The notes beneath the pieces are model-generated. The model worked only from the letters and a program-made list of their open reading frames with translations, searched no databases and was not told the origin of the DNA. From assembly GCA_023262325.1 (NCBI GenBank), contig JALRBS010000170.1:1-38447 (forward strand): a stretch of DNA of 38,447 nucleotides, given 5' to 3'. Source of the DNA: Ilumatobacteraceae bacterium (lineage in GTDB: Bacteria > Actinomycetota > Acidimicrobiia > Acidimicrobiales > Ilumatobacteraceae). Of the stretch, positions 17,552 through 25,741 are shown one piece after another. The position numbers were made by a program, and so were the translations under genes. The number at the start of each line of letters is the position of its first letter. Positions within the stretch are counted from its first letter, which is position 1.

Positions 17552-18744
17552 GCACCACGCGTAAAGCCGACGGGGTGATCGATCGCGTGTGCGGTGCGCC
17601 GCACCTCGCGAAAGTTCCGACGCACCTCACGGGAGGCCTGACGCAGTACCTCCGCAAGTTGTTCGACATCGACGCGGCTTGAACACGAGGCTTGCACGAA
17701 CAATCCACCTGGTTCAGTAAGACGAAGCCCTGCCCGAGCGAGACGTCGATATGCCGCAAGCGCTCCCGGAACCGAGCGCTCATTTTGGGCAAATGAGGGC
17801 GGATCAATAATGACGAGATCGAATGTCCGTCGCTGGTCAATGAGATCGTCGAGCACCACAAACGCGTCGCCACACTGCGACGTCACCTCACACCGACGCA
17901 CCTCGGGAATCTGTCGATTGCGCCGCATATTTTCAACCGCAACATTGAGCGCTGGCTGTGAGATGTCCACCATGTGAACACTCTTCGCACCTCCGGCGGC
18001 AGCCGAAACGGCGAATCCGCCGGTTGCGGTGAACACATCGAGCACACGCGCTCCGTCGCTGTGAGAGCGAATCAACCACCGATTATCTCGCTGGTCGAGA
18101 AATGCTCCTGTTTTGTTACCCGCCACAACATCGACACCAAAGACGAGGCCCTTCTCGAGATACGTCAAGGCTCCCGAAGGCAGTTCTCCAAAAATCGTGT
18201 CTCCATCTCGCGGACCGCCTGATGGCGAAGTCACACGCCTCGCGCTACGAAAGACGATGCACGAGGGATCGACCATCGAAGCGATCACCGACACGATGTC
18301 ATCGAGGTGAACGAACCAAATGTCGGAGTAAATCTTCAGGACGACAACCTCGCCATAACGATCGACGACAAGCCCAGGCAGCCCATCGTTCTCACCGTGA
18401 ACCCATCGCCACGCGGTGGTCTGCGGGTCTCGGTCAAGTTCGAAGCGACGATGCAACGCAGCAGCGAGCCGCTGCTCCCACAGTGCGGGACCAACCTGAA
18501 GTTGACCGTTTCCGCCTAACACTTTGACGCGGATTGGCGAGTTTGGATCCCACAGCCCTACACCTGCGACCCGCTTGCCATCGAACAATACGGCGGTCGC
18601 TCCCGGCGGAAGATCCGCGGGATCTGCAGCCGAAATCGAACCGTCAAACAACCACGGGTCGCCCGATCGAATCGCCCTCAAACCTGCTGGTGTTGGGCGA
18701 ACCGCTACCCGCCGTTGAGCGGGCGATGCAAGATGCTCAGCCAC
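17509..18744 (-). CDS. RlmI-type class I SAM-dependent rRNA methyltransferase
   Basis: This 411-residue protein fits the RlmI/COG1092 family, which methylates cytosine in 23S rRNA. An N-terminal PUA-like domain (RRVAVRPTPAGLRAIRSGDPWLFDG) is followed by an EEHAD-like central domain and a Rossmann methyltransferase domain with SAM motif I LDVFTATGGFAVSAAAGG, the acidic VDISQPAL, and the catalytic motif IDPPSFAQNE. A C-terminal cysteine lies in ASCSSRV. The GTG at 18744 is selected: it overlaps the DUF3107 stop in GTGGCTGA. The longer frame to 18813 would overlap DUF3107 by 77 bp. The exact target nucleotide cannot be told from sequence. Confidence 0.88.
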   Translation of the reverse strand: MAEHLASPAQRRVAVRPTPAGLRAIRSGDPWLFDGSISAADPADLPPGATAVLFDGKRVAGVGLWDPNSPIRVKVLGGNGQLQVGPALWEQRLAAALHRRFELDRDPQTTAWRWVHGENDGLPGLVVDRYGEVVVLKIYSDIWFVHLDDIVSVIASMVDPSCIVFRSARRVTSPSGGPRDGDTIFGELPSGALTYLEKGLVFGVDVVAGNKTGAFLDQRDNRWLIRSHSDGARVLDVFTATGGFAVSAAAGGAKSVHMVDISQPALNVAVENMRRNRQIPEVRRCEVTSQCGDAFVVLDDLIDQRRTFDLVIIDPPSFAQNERSVPGALAAYRRLARAGLRLTEPGGLFVQASCSSRVDVEQLAEVLRQASREVRRNFREVRRTAHAIDHPVGFTRGAYLKALYAAVATSD

Positions 18745-18964
18745 CGAAGCCGATGCGTCGCTCCTCAGGGGAGCCGAGCTCGACGTAAGCGATTTTCGTC
18801 GATGGCACAGCAACTGATCTGCCTCGGCGATCGTTCACCCACAGCACATCGGTTGCCCCGGACAGCGCCGCTTCAACACGCGATACGAGCTCATCTCGGT
18901 CGCTATCAGCGACCTCAAATGAGAGCTCTCGAGCAGCCTGAGTTACGCCAATTCGTACGTCCAC
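18737..18964 (-). CDS. DUF3107 family protein
   Basis: This 75-residue protein belongs to the actinobacterial DUF3107 family (M. tuberculosis Rv3208A type), whose function is unknown. It begins MDVRIGVTQAARELSFEVAD and carries the typical VNDRRGRSVAVPSTKIAYVELG segment and a Gly-rich end (RRIGFGG). The length is normal. It sits between an ABC-2 permease gene (18 bp upstream) and the RlmI-type gene, overlapping the latter by 8 bp, so it is part of the same transcript. Confidence 0.88.
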   Translation of the reverse strand: MDVRIGVTQAARELSFEVADSDRDELVSRVEAALSGATDVLWVNDRRGRSVAVPSTKIAYVELGSPEERRIGFGG

Positions 18965-18982
18965 GGACTCTACGGTACCGCC

Positions 18983-19783
18983 TCAGGTCATCAGCAGCGT
19001 CGCTAGGCGCCGGGAGGCGATTCGCATTCCAATGACCGAAACGACCCCGAGCACGACGACGTGTCCAACCATTGACCATTCGACCTCACCCAGGCTCAAC
19101 GCACGAATGAGCGCAACACCGTGGTAGAGCGGACTGAGTTCGACGACCCACGCGTACGACCCATAGGACGACAGCGGATAAAACGTCGCCGAAAACAGAA
19201 ACATCGGCAACGTCGCTGCCGGGATGAACTCAAAATCATTCCAGCCGCGCATGTAGGTCGTAATCGCCATTCCAAACGACGAGAACGCGAGCCCGATCAA
19301 CGCGCACGCAGGAATCGTGAGCACAACCCACCACGACGACGTCATGCCGAGCGCAACGAGGCAGACCAGAAAGGCAGTTGAGTAGATGAGACCACGAATA
19401 AGTGCCCAGGCGATTTCGCCCAGCGCGACTTCCGTCGGTCCGAGAGGCGTCGACAACACCGTGTCGTACAGCTTCGCATTTCGAAGTTTGTGAAAGATAT
19501 TCATCGTGGAGTCGTAGACCGCTCCGTTCATCGCTGCTGATGCCATGAGCGCCGGCGCGACAAATTGTGCGTAGTCGACGAGAGTTCCATCTACTTCGAC
19601 ATCACCGATCAGCGCGCCGAACCCAATCCGAATCGAGAGCAAGTAAAAGAGCGGCTCGAAGAATCCGCTCACGATGATCATCCACGTGCGGCGGTACACC
19701 ATGATCGATCGCTCGACGAGCCGCGTCGATCGACGCACCCGTAACGGAATGTGTGGTGCGATTCGAAGAAGACCGGTGCTCAT
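18983..19783 (-). CDS. ABC-2 type transporter permease (second of pair)
   Basis: This 266-residue ABC-2 family membrane subunit begins at the ATG at 19783, overlapping the preceding permease stop as ATGA. The longer reading to 19837 adds residues inside the neighbour. The hydrophobic segments (about WMIIVSGFFEPLFYLLSIRI, the YAQFVAPALMASAAMNG helix, and four more) give six predicted membrane spans. The TPLGPTEVALGEIAWALIRGLIY segment is the usual coupling region for ABC-2 exporters of the NodJ/DrrB kind. Together with the neighbouring permease and ATPase it forms an exporter, possibly for a lipid, polysaccharide or drug. The substrate is unknown. Confidence 0.88.
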   Translation of the reverse strand: MSTGLLRIAPHIPLRVRRSTRLVERSIMVYRRTWMIIVSGFFEPLFYLLSIRIGFGALIGDVEVDGTLVDYAQFVAPALMASAAMNGAVYDSTMNIFHKLRNAKLYDTVLSTPLGPTEVALGEIAWALIRGLIYSTAFLVCLVALGMTSSWWVVLTIPACALIGLAFSSFGMAITTYMRGWNDFEFIPAATLPMFLFSATFYPLSSYGSYAWVVELSPLYHGVALIRALSLGEVEWSMVGHVVVLGVVSVIGMRIASRRLATLLMT

Positions 19784-20562
19784 CGTCGAATCCTCCGGTC
19801 GAAGGTAACGAGACACGCAAGGTAACCGGCGACGCACCAGGCAAGGAGCACCCCGAGGTGGACGTACACGCCGTATGGACTTGAGTTACCCACCGTGAAC
19901 GAACGGCATAGTTCGACACCATGCCACAGCGGCGTCACCCATGCGACCGGCCGAATCGCACCCGGCAACGCAGTCAATGGATAGAACGCTCCCCCAAAGA
20001 GAAAGAGCGGCGTGATGACGAACCGTTGCAACGCGGCAAATGGCGTATCCGAGGTGCGCGTCGCCGTCCATGACGCAATCGGTGCAGCAAAACCAAGACC
20101 GCACAGCACGCTGACGACCACGGCGGGGATAATTCCCCAACTGCGCGTCGATGGCATGACGACAAGAGCGATTGCAACCCCACCGACACCCACGACAACC
20201 CGAGTCGTCCACCACAACATGAGTCCGTTGACCACGGCGCGGGGACTCACTGGTGTCGCCGCAACCGCCTCGAACGTCCGCCGCCAGTAGAAGCCGTCGT
20301 GAACCGGCCACATTGCTTCGAATGCACCCGCCATCATCGCAGTCGTGGCAAGCAACGCTGGCGCAAGAAACTGCACGTACGAGAGCCCGCCAAGGCTGGA
20401 TTGCGCTCCGTCACCCGCATCAACGAGCGCTCCTACACCGAAGCCCATACCAGCAAGAAAGATGAACGGCTGGGTCATGCTCAACGCAACTGACGTGCGC
20501 CAGGCATTCCAAACAGTTCGAATCTGCCCCTCCCACACACGTACGGCAACGGGTGTCGTCAT
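19780..20562 (-). CDS. ABC-2 type transporter permease (first of pair)
   Basis: This 260-residue ABC-2 permease has six hydrophobic segments. The signature YVQFLAPALLATTAMMAGAF and the ATPVSPRAVVNGLMLW segment match NodJ-like and DrrB-like exporters, and PLFLFGGAFYPLTALPGAIRPVAWVTPLWHGVELCRS is typical of the C-terminal half (shown here in part: FYPLTALPG, WVTPLWHGVEL). The two permeases are related but distinct and would form the heterodimeric membrane part. It starts 23 bp after the ATPase gene. Confidence 0.88.
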   Translation of the reverse strand: MTTPVAVRVWEGQIRTVWNAWRTSVALSMTQPFIFLAGMGFGVGALVDAGDGAQSSLGGLSYVQFLAPALLATTAMMAGAFEAMWPVHDGFYWRRTFEAVAATPVSPRAVVNGLMLWWTTRVVVGVGGVAIALVVMPSTRSWGIIPAVVVSVLCGLGFAAPIASWTATRTSDTPFAALQRFVITPLFLFGGAFYPLTALPGAIRPVAWVTPLWHGVELCRSFTVGNSSPYGVYVHLGVLLAWCVAGYLACLVTFDRRIRR

Positions 20563-20585
20563 CTCATCGTTCCTATCGTGCGGCG

Positions 20586-21554
20586 TCAGTCGTTGAGTGT
20601 CCGACCGGTTAAACGCAAGAACACGTCTTCGAGCGAGCTGCGTCGAACGAGCGAACTCAACGTCGTGATCCCAAGCTCGTGCACATCTTTCAATGTCTGC
20701 TCACCGTTATTCGAATACAACAGAACGCGGTCTGGCAATACTTCTGTGCGCAATCCGAGCGATGACAGCGCTGACTCAATACCGGCAACGACAGAAGCCG
20801 CAACACGAATCTCCAGAACCTCGCGCGTCGCATGTTCCCGAATGAGTTGGGCTGGTGAACCTTCAGCGACGATCTGCCCGCGGTCAACAACGACGAGGCG
20901 GTCGCAGAGCTGTTCAGCCTCGTCCATGTAGTGAGTCGTGAGCACAAGCGTGACCCCCTGTTCCTTGAGCCGGTACAGGCGGTCCCATAAGACATGACGC
21001 GCCTGCGGATCGAGACCGGTCGTCGGTTCGTCGAGTAACAGCAATTCAGGTTTACTCATCAGGCTTCGCGCGATCGTCAGTCGTCGTTTCATGCCACCCG
21101 AAAGCGGTTCGACCCGCGACTGGGCGCGATCACCGAGTTGCACGAAATCCAAAAGGTCCTTCGCTCGCCGGCGGCACTCCGCTCGCGACAGGTCGAAATA
21201 ACGTCCGTAAATCAGCAGGTTCTCTTCGACCGTGAGTTCTTGATCAAGATTGTCGGTCTGAGGCACGACGCCCATTCGGGCGCGTATCTGAGAGCCCGAG
21301 GTGCGAGGATCGAGACCGAAGATGCTCATGGTGCCTGACGTAGCTGGCGATACCGAGGACACCATGCGCATGAGCGATGATTTGCCCGCGCCATTTGGTC
21401 CGAGGAATCCGAAACATTCCCCACGACGAACCTCAAATGACACGCCCCGGACTGCCTCAAAGGCTCCAAACTGCTTGCGGATATCGACTGCAGCCACAAC
21501 AGGCGCTGTCGCGGTGGCAGTCTCTGCAGGTTGGGTCAATACGGTCTCAGGCAC
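20586..21554 (-). CDS. ABC exporter ATP-binding protein (NodI/DrrA type)
   Basis: This 322-residue ATPase of an ABC-2 exporter shows Walker A GPNGAGKSS, signature LSGGMKRRL, Walker B LLLLDEPTTGLDP and the H-loop TTHYMDEAEQLCDR. A C-terminal extension of about 80 residues (VLEIRVAASVVAGIESAL and the ELGITTLSSLVRRSSLEDVFLRLTGR tail, given in part) is the DrrA/NodI-type domain. It drives the two permeases downstream. It starts 48 bp after the oppF stop on the same strand, so read-through from the peptide importer is possible. Confidence 0.93.
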   Translation of the reverse strand: MPETVLTQPAETATATAPVVAAVDIRKQFGAFEAVRGVSFEVRRGECFGFLGPNGAGKSSLMRMVSSVSPATSGTMSIFGLDPRTSGSQIRARMGVVPQTDNLDQELTVEENLLIYGRYFDLSRAECRRRAKDLLDFVQLGDRAQSRVEPLSGGMKRRLTIARSLMSKPELLLLDEPTTGLDPQARHVLWDRLYRLKEQGVTLVLTTHYMDEAEQLCDRLVVVDRGQIVAEGSPAQLIREHATREVLEIRVAASVVAGIESALSSLGLRTEVLPDRVLLYSNNGEQTLKDVHELGITTLSSLVRRSSLEDVFLRLTGRTLND

Positions 21555-21602
21555 GGCGGGGCACGCTATCTCTCGGTGGTCACCATGGGGTGGAACACCG
21601 GG

Positions 21603-22625
21603 TCAGGCTGAAGCGGCAGCTCGACCCGCCAACTCAACAAGGGTGACGCCAGGCTCCAACGGGAAGTGACACGCAACTGATTGACCGCCAGTCACCGTTC
21701 GCATCGCTGGCTCCTCGGTACGACAACGATCCTGCGCGATCGGACAACGGGTGTGGAAACGACACCCACTTGGCGGGTTGATCGGGCTTGGCACATCACC
21801 GGTCAACACAATTCGCTGTCGTGCTCGCTCAACTTCGGGATCTGGAACCGGAACTGCAGACAGCAATGCATGCGTATACGGGTGTGCCGGGTTCTCGTAG
21901 ATCGTCTCACTATCGCCAAGCTCGACGATCTTGCCGAGATACATCACGGCAATGCGATCACTTGTATGCCGCACAACCGAAAGGTCGTGCGCAATGAACA
22001 TGTAGGCGAGGTTGAGTTCGGTCTGAAGCTCGCCGAGCAGGTTGAGCACCTGCGCTTGGATGCTCACGTCCAATGCCGACACGGGCTCATCGAGAATGAG
22101 CAATGACGGATTCAACGCAAGCGCTCGAGCAATACCGATTCGCTGCCGTTGACCTCCCGAAAATTCATGCGGGTATCGGCGCGCATGGTCGGGCGACAGA
22201 CCAACGAGTTCGAGCAACTCGCGTACTCGCTGAGGATGGTCGCCACCGACCCGCTGGATCTCCAGCGGCTCAGCGATCGCCGCCTGAACGGTTCGCTTTG
22301 GGTCAAGCGATGCGAATGGATCCTGAAAGACGATTTGCATATCGCGTCGAAGCGCCCGAAGCCCATCAGACGACAGTCCGACAATTTCTTGACCTTTGAA
22401 CACAATGGAGCCTGCGGTCGGTTCAAGCAGACGAAGCACACAACGGCCAAGCGTTGTCTTACCCGAGCCGGACTCGCCGACAAGGCCGAGCGTCTCTCCG
22501 CTATCGACGGAGAACGACACGTTTGATACGGCCTGAACCTTCAGTTTCTGACTGCGAATCCCAAGGTTTCGACGAACGTCGAACTCTTTGACGAGCCCTT
22601 CGACCTGTAACAAGGTGTCAGCCAC
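21603..22625 (-). CDS. oppF: Oligopeptide ABC transporter ATP-binding protein (OppF/DppF type)
   Basis: This 340-residue ATPase is one of the two that power the oligopeptide/dipeptide importer. Walker [12 protein letters not shown], signature [15 protein letters not shown], Walker [13 protein letters not shown] and the C-terminal oligopeptide_HPY motif ([20 protein letters not shown]) are all present; the HPY domain can carry a 4Fe-4S cluster. The GTG start overlaps the oppD stop in GTGGCTGA. Its partner oppD has the other typical motif set. Confidence 0.95.
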   Translation of the reverse strand: MADTLLQVEGLVKEFDVRRNLGIRSQKLKVQAVSNVSFSVDSGETLGLVGESGSGKTTLGRCVLRLLEPTAGSIVFKGQEIVGLSSDGLRALRRDMQIVFQDPFASLDPKRTVQAAIAEPLEIQRVGGDHPQRVRELLELVGLSPDHARRYPHEFSGGQRQRIGIARALALNPSLLILDEPVSALDVSIQAQVLNLLGELQTELNLAYMFIAHDLSVVRHTSDRIAVMYLGKIVELGDSETIYENPAHPYTHALLSAVPVPDPEVERARQRIVLTGDVPSPINPPSGCRFHTRCPIAQDRCRTEEPAMRTVTGGQSVACHFPLEPGVTLVELAGRAAASA

Positions 22626-23601
22626 GAGTGCCCACCTCCAACTGCAGTTCGTGCGAACGAATACACGCCGTCAATCCCGAACGACCCTCGCGAAGGTCAG
22701 GAATTTCAGCTGAGCACGCCGCTTGGGCGTGTGCGCAGCGAGGTGCAAACGCGCATCCTGGCGGCGGTTCAAGCATGTTCGGCGGCGAACCCGGAATCGG
22801 TTCGAGACGTTCACGACCGAGTGCCGGCAACGAGCGCATCAACCCCACTGTGTAAGGGTGCGACGGGGTATCGAACAGATTGGCAACGGTTGCCCGCTCA
22901 ACGGCTCGACCTGCGTACATGACCTCGACACGATCAACGACACGCGCAACGATCCCGAGGTCGTGCGTGATCAAGACGATCGCGGTGTCAAGCTCTTGGC
23001 GGATACGTTCGAGCACTTCGAGAATCTGCGCTTGCACCGTGACATCAAGCGCCGTCGTCGGCTCATCCGCAATAAGCAACTCGGGGTTGTTTGCGATTGC
23101 CATCGCAATCATCACACGTTGACGCATTCCACCAGAGAATTCGTGTGGGAACTGACGCGCCCGCTGGTCCGGCTGCGGAATGCCAACGATGTCGAGCAAC
23201 TCGATGACGCGCCGCTCACTCTCTTGTCGTGAGAGCGACTGGTGGGCACCGAGCATCTCTTCGATCTGCGCGCCGATGCGATGCACAGGGTTCAATGCTG
23301 ACAACGGATCCTGGAAAATCATGCTGATCTTTTGACCACGCACCGATCGCATTTTTCGATTCGACGCACCGACGAGTTCCTCACCGTTGATCTTCGCCGA
23401 GCCGCCGACGATGGCGGACTTTGGCAAGAGCCCCATCATGCCAAGGAAGGTCACCGACTTTCCGGAGCCAGACTCGCCGACAACGCCGACGAACTCGCCC
23501 GGATTCACATCGAGGGACAGACCACGAACTGCGCGAACGGTGCCGTACAGCGTGGGAAATGACACAGTGAAATCGCGCAATGAGAGAACAGAATCACTCA
23601 T
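22618..23601 (-). CDS. oppD: Oligopeptide ABC transporter ATP-binding protein (OppD/DppD type)
   Basis: This 327-residue ATPase of the peptide importer has Walker [15 protein letters not shown]-loop [10 protein letters not shown], signature [15 protein letters not shown], Walker [13 protein letters not shown] and the C-terminal HPY motif ([21 protein letters not shown]). The shape GMMGLLP after Walker A is typical of OppD/DppD. It starts 2 bp after the oppC stop. OppD pairs with OppF as the heterodimeric motor. Confidence 0.95.
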   Translation of the reverse strand: MSDSVLSLRDFTVSFPTLYGTVRAVRGLSLDVNPGEFVGVVGESGSGKSVTFLGMMGLLPKSAIVGGSAKINGEELVGASNRKMRSVRGQKISMIFQDPLSALNPVHRIGAQIEEMLGAHQSLSRQESERRVIELLDIVGIPQPDQRARQFPHEFSGGMRQRVMIAMAIANNPELLIADEPTTALDVTVQAQILEVLERIRQELDTAIVLITHDLGIVARVVDRVEVMYAGRAVERATVANLFDTPSHPYTVGLMRSLPALGRERLEPIPGSPPNMLEPPPGCAFAPRCAHAQAACSAEIPDLREGRSGLTACIRSHELQLEVGTRG

Positions 23602-23603
23602 CG

Positions 23604-24581
23604 TCAGTTCCCCCTCTCAAGCCGTGGGTCGGTCGCGTCACGCAGGCCATCACCGATGAAGTTGACGCATAGGGCGACGATGCACAGCAGTCCGCAAGGA
23701 AAGATGACGAGCCACCAGTAGCCGGCGCTCACACCACCTTTTGCATCGGCGACAAGGAGTCCGAGCGACGTCTTTCCAGAACCAGCATCGGGACCAAAGC
23801 CAAAGAACGACAACGTCGCCTCACCGATGATGGCGCCGACGACCGTGCTCGTGAGCGCGACCAAGATCGGACCGATCGAGTTGGGCAGCAGGTGGCGGGT
23901 CACGATTCTGAAGTCCGACGCGCCCAGTGCGCGAGCCGCTTCGATGAATTCACGTTCCTTCAGTGCAATCACCGAGCCGCGAACGAGACGGGCGACACCC
24001 ATCCATCCAAAAATGACGAAGAGCAAAATAATGAATCGAATCGACGAACGATCACCGACAACGACCGTGACGAACTCAAGTTCGCCAAGGAAGCTACGAA
24101 CAATAAGAAGTGCCACAAGAAATGGGAACGCAAGGAAGATGTCGGTGACGCGCATCATGAGATCGTCGAAACGGCCACCTCGAAGTCCGGCAACTGCGCC
24201 GACTGCAACGCCGACAAGCGTGGAGAAAATTGCGGTGAACAGCCCGATGATGAGGGAGACTCGAAGGCTGTAAATCATTCGCGAATACACATCCCGACCA
24301 ATCGAGTCCGTACCGAACCAGGCTTCAGCCCTCGGCGGAAGATACGAGTTCGGACGACCCTTGACCGCCTCAAATATCGATTCGTTGATGCCATACCTCG
24401 TCGTGAACGGTGCGAGAACAACGATGATGACCATGATTGCCATGAGCACTGTCGAAATGACAGCGCCTTTGTGCTGCAAGTAACGCTTGACCGCCATCTG
24501 GGCTGGCGAGAGCGTTTTGGAGGTCAAACCTTCAGCGGCAATGCCGTTTTCAACAGCAACATTCGAAGTTTCAGTCGTCAT
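23604..24581 (-). CDS. oppC: Oligopeptide ABC transporter permease (OppC/DppC type)
   Basis: This 325-residue permease has an N-terminal OppC_N-type region with the first membrane helix VISTVLMAIMVIIVVLAPF, the GTDSIGRDVYSRMIYSLRVS signature that begins the permease domain, and the EAA coupling motif around FIEAARALGASDFRIVTRHLLPN. About six helices are present. The C-terminus ends GDGLRDATDPRLERGN, normal for DppC. It is 3 bp after oppB and 2 bp before oppD. Confidence 0.95.
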   Translation of the reverse strand: MTTETSNVAVENGIAAEGLTSKTLSPAQMAVKRYLQHKGAVISTVLMAIMVIIVVLAPFTTRYGINESIFEAVKGRPNSYLPPRAEAWFGTDSIGRDVYSRMIYSLRVSLIIGLFTAIFSTLVGVAVGAVAGLRGGRFDDLMMRVTDIFLAFPFLVALLIVRSFLGELEFVTVVVGDRSSIRFIILLFVIFGWMGVARLVRGSVIALKEREFIEAARALGASDFRIVTRHLLPNSIGPILVALTSTVVGAIIGEATLSFFGFGPDAGSGKTSLGLLVADAKGGVSAGYWWLVIFPCGLLCIVALCVNFIGDGLRDATDPRLERGN

Positions 24582-24584
24582 GGT

Positions 24585-25586
24585 TCATCCAACTCGAATA
24601 CGTGGGTCAAGCCAGGCATAGGAAATGTCGGCGATGAGGTTGAAGATGACTACGGCAAGAACGATGATGACCATGAACGGCATCAACTGCGGGAAGTCAC
24701 CGTTATCGAACGCGGTTAAGAAGAAGTCGCCCATACCTGGATACGAGAAGACTCGTTCGGTAATGATGAGACCACCGATAATTCCACCAATGTCAATTGC
24801 GGCGATGGTGACAAGCGGAATCAACGAGTTGCGAACCGCGTGACCAACGAGCACTCGTCGCTCACTAATCCCCTTCGAACGTGCGGTGCGCATGAAGTCG
24901 CTGTTCAGCACGTCAAGGAGCGACGCTCGCATATATCTCGCATACACCGCAATGATTTGAATAGCGACAACGAAAACCGGAAGCACCATGTGCTTCATCA
25001 TGAGCAATAAATCAAATCCTTGTTGTCCCGGTGGGTACACCCCGGAGGTTGGAAGCAAAGGGTCGCCGTACCAACGGCTCCACATGACAGCAAACAGCAG
25101 CTGCAGCAAGACGGCAGAGACATATGGCGGAATGCTGAAGGCAACAAAGGCACCTGTGTTCACGCTCGAGTCACGCAGGCTGCCAGGGCGAAGTGCCGCA
25201 AAAATGCCGAGCAGGACGCCGATGAAAATTCCGAGCACCGATGCTGCAATGCCGAGACGAAGCGAGTTCGCCATTGCGTACTTCATCTCAGGCCAGACCT
25301 CGCGGCGACCCTTGATACTTCGTGGCCAACTTTCGCCACCATTGAAAAGTCCTGCGAAGAAGTTGCGAAGCCAACCCCAGTAGCCCTTGAAGTAGCCGCT
25401 CACGCCAGGGAACAGGTTGTTGATCTCCTCGTACTGTCGAATTTTTTCTTCGTTCGCTCGAGGATTCGACCGCTGATAGGCCTCGGACGGGTTCGTACCA
25501 AGACGGATAGCGACATAGACCAAAAAGGTGACAATGAGAATTGTTGGAACTGCCCACAGCAGTCTGCGCAAGACAAATCGAAGCAT
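24585..25586 (-). CDS. oppB: Oligopeptide ABC transporter permease (OppB/DppB type)
   Basis: This permease has 333 residues from the ATG at 25586 (MLRFVLRRLLWAVPTILIV); a GTG four codons upstream is also possible. The first helix carries the family's typical start, followed by a longer-than-usual extracytoplasmic segment rich in charged and aromatic residues (about residues 40-105, with FPGVSGYFKGYWGWLRNFFA). The permease domain shows the EAA-like motif DFMRTARSKGISERRVLVGHAVRNSLIP and ends AWLDPRIRVG. It forms the translocation pore with OppC. The gap between it and oppA contains two strong hairpins. Confidence 0.95.
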   Translation of the reverse strand: MLRFVLRRLLWAVPTILIVTFLVYVAIRLGTNPSEAYQRSNPRANEEKIRQYEEINNLFPGVSGYFKGYWGWLRNFFAGLFNGGESWPRSIKGRREVWPEMKYAMANSLRLGIAASVLGIFIGVLLGIFAALRPGSLRDSSVNTGAFVAFSIPPYVSAVLLQLLFAVMWSRWYGDPLLPTSGVYPPGQQGFDLLLMMKHMVLPVFVVAIQIIAVYARYMRASLLDVLNSDFMRTARSKGISERRVLVGHAVRNSLIPLVTIAAIDIGGIIGGLIITERVFSYPGMGDFFLTAFDNGDFPQLMPFMVIIVLAVVIFNLIADISYAWLDPRIRVG

Positions 25587-25653
25587 TGTTACCACCACAA
25601 GAGAGCGTTAAGAACGCTCGAAACGTTTACATACACGGGTACCAGTTCACAAG

Positions 25654-25680
25654 TTGGGGGATGGCATCGCCATCCCCCAA
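25654..25680 (-). terminator. Second hairpin between oppA and oppB
   Basis: A perfect 12-bp stem (arms 25654-25665 and 25669-25680) closes a 3-base loop. In transcription order it follows the hairpin at 25690-25721. It has no T-tract. Confidence 0.6.
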
Positions 25681-25689
25681 CCAGCGAAC

Positions 25690-25721
25690 AGTGGTCCCGC
25701 CGGCAAACCGGCGGGACCACT
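25690..25721 (-). terminator. First hairpin after oppA
   Basis: A perfect 14-bp GC-rich stem (arms 25690-25703 and 25708-25721) closes a 4-base CAAA loop, 20 bases after the oppA stop. Together with the next hairpin it probably reduces read-through into oppB or protects the oppA mRNA, as is common after binding-protein genes that must be made in excess. Confidence 0.65.
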
Positions 25722-25741
25722 TGAAACTCAGGAAATCCGAA

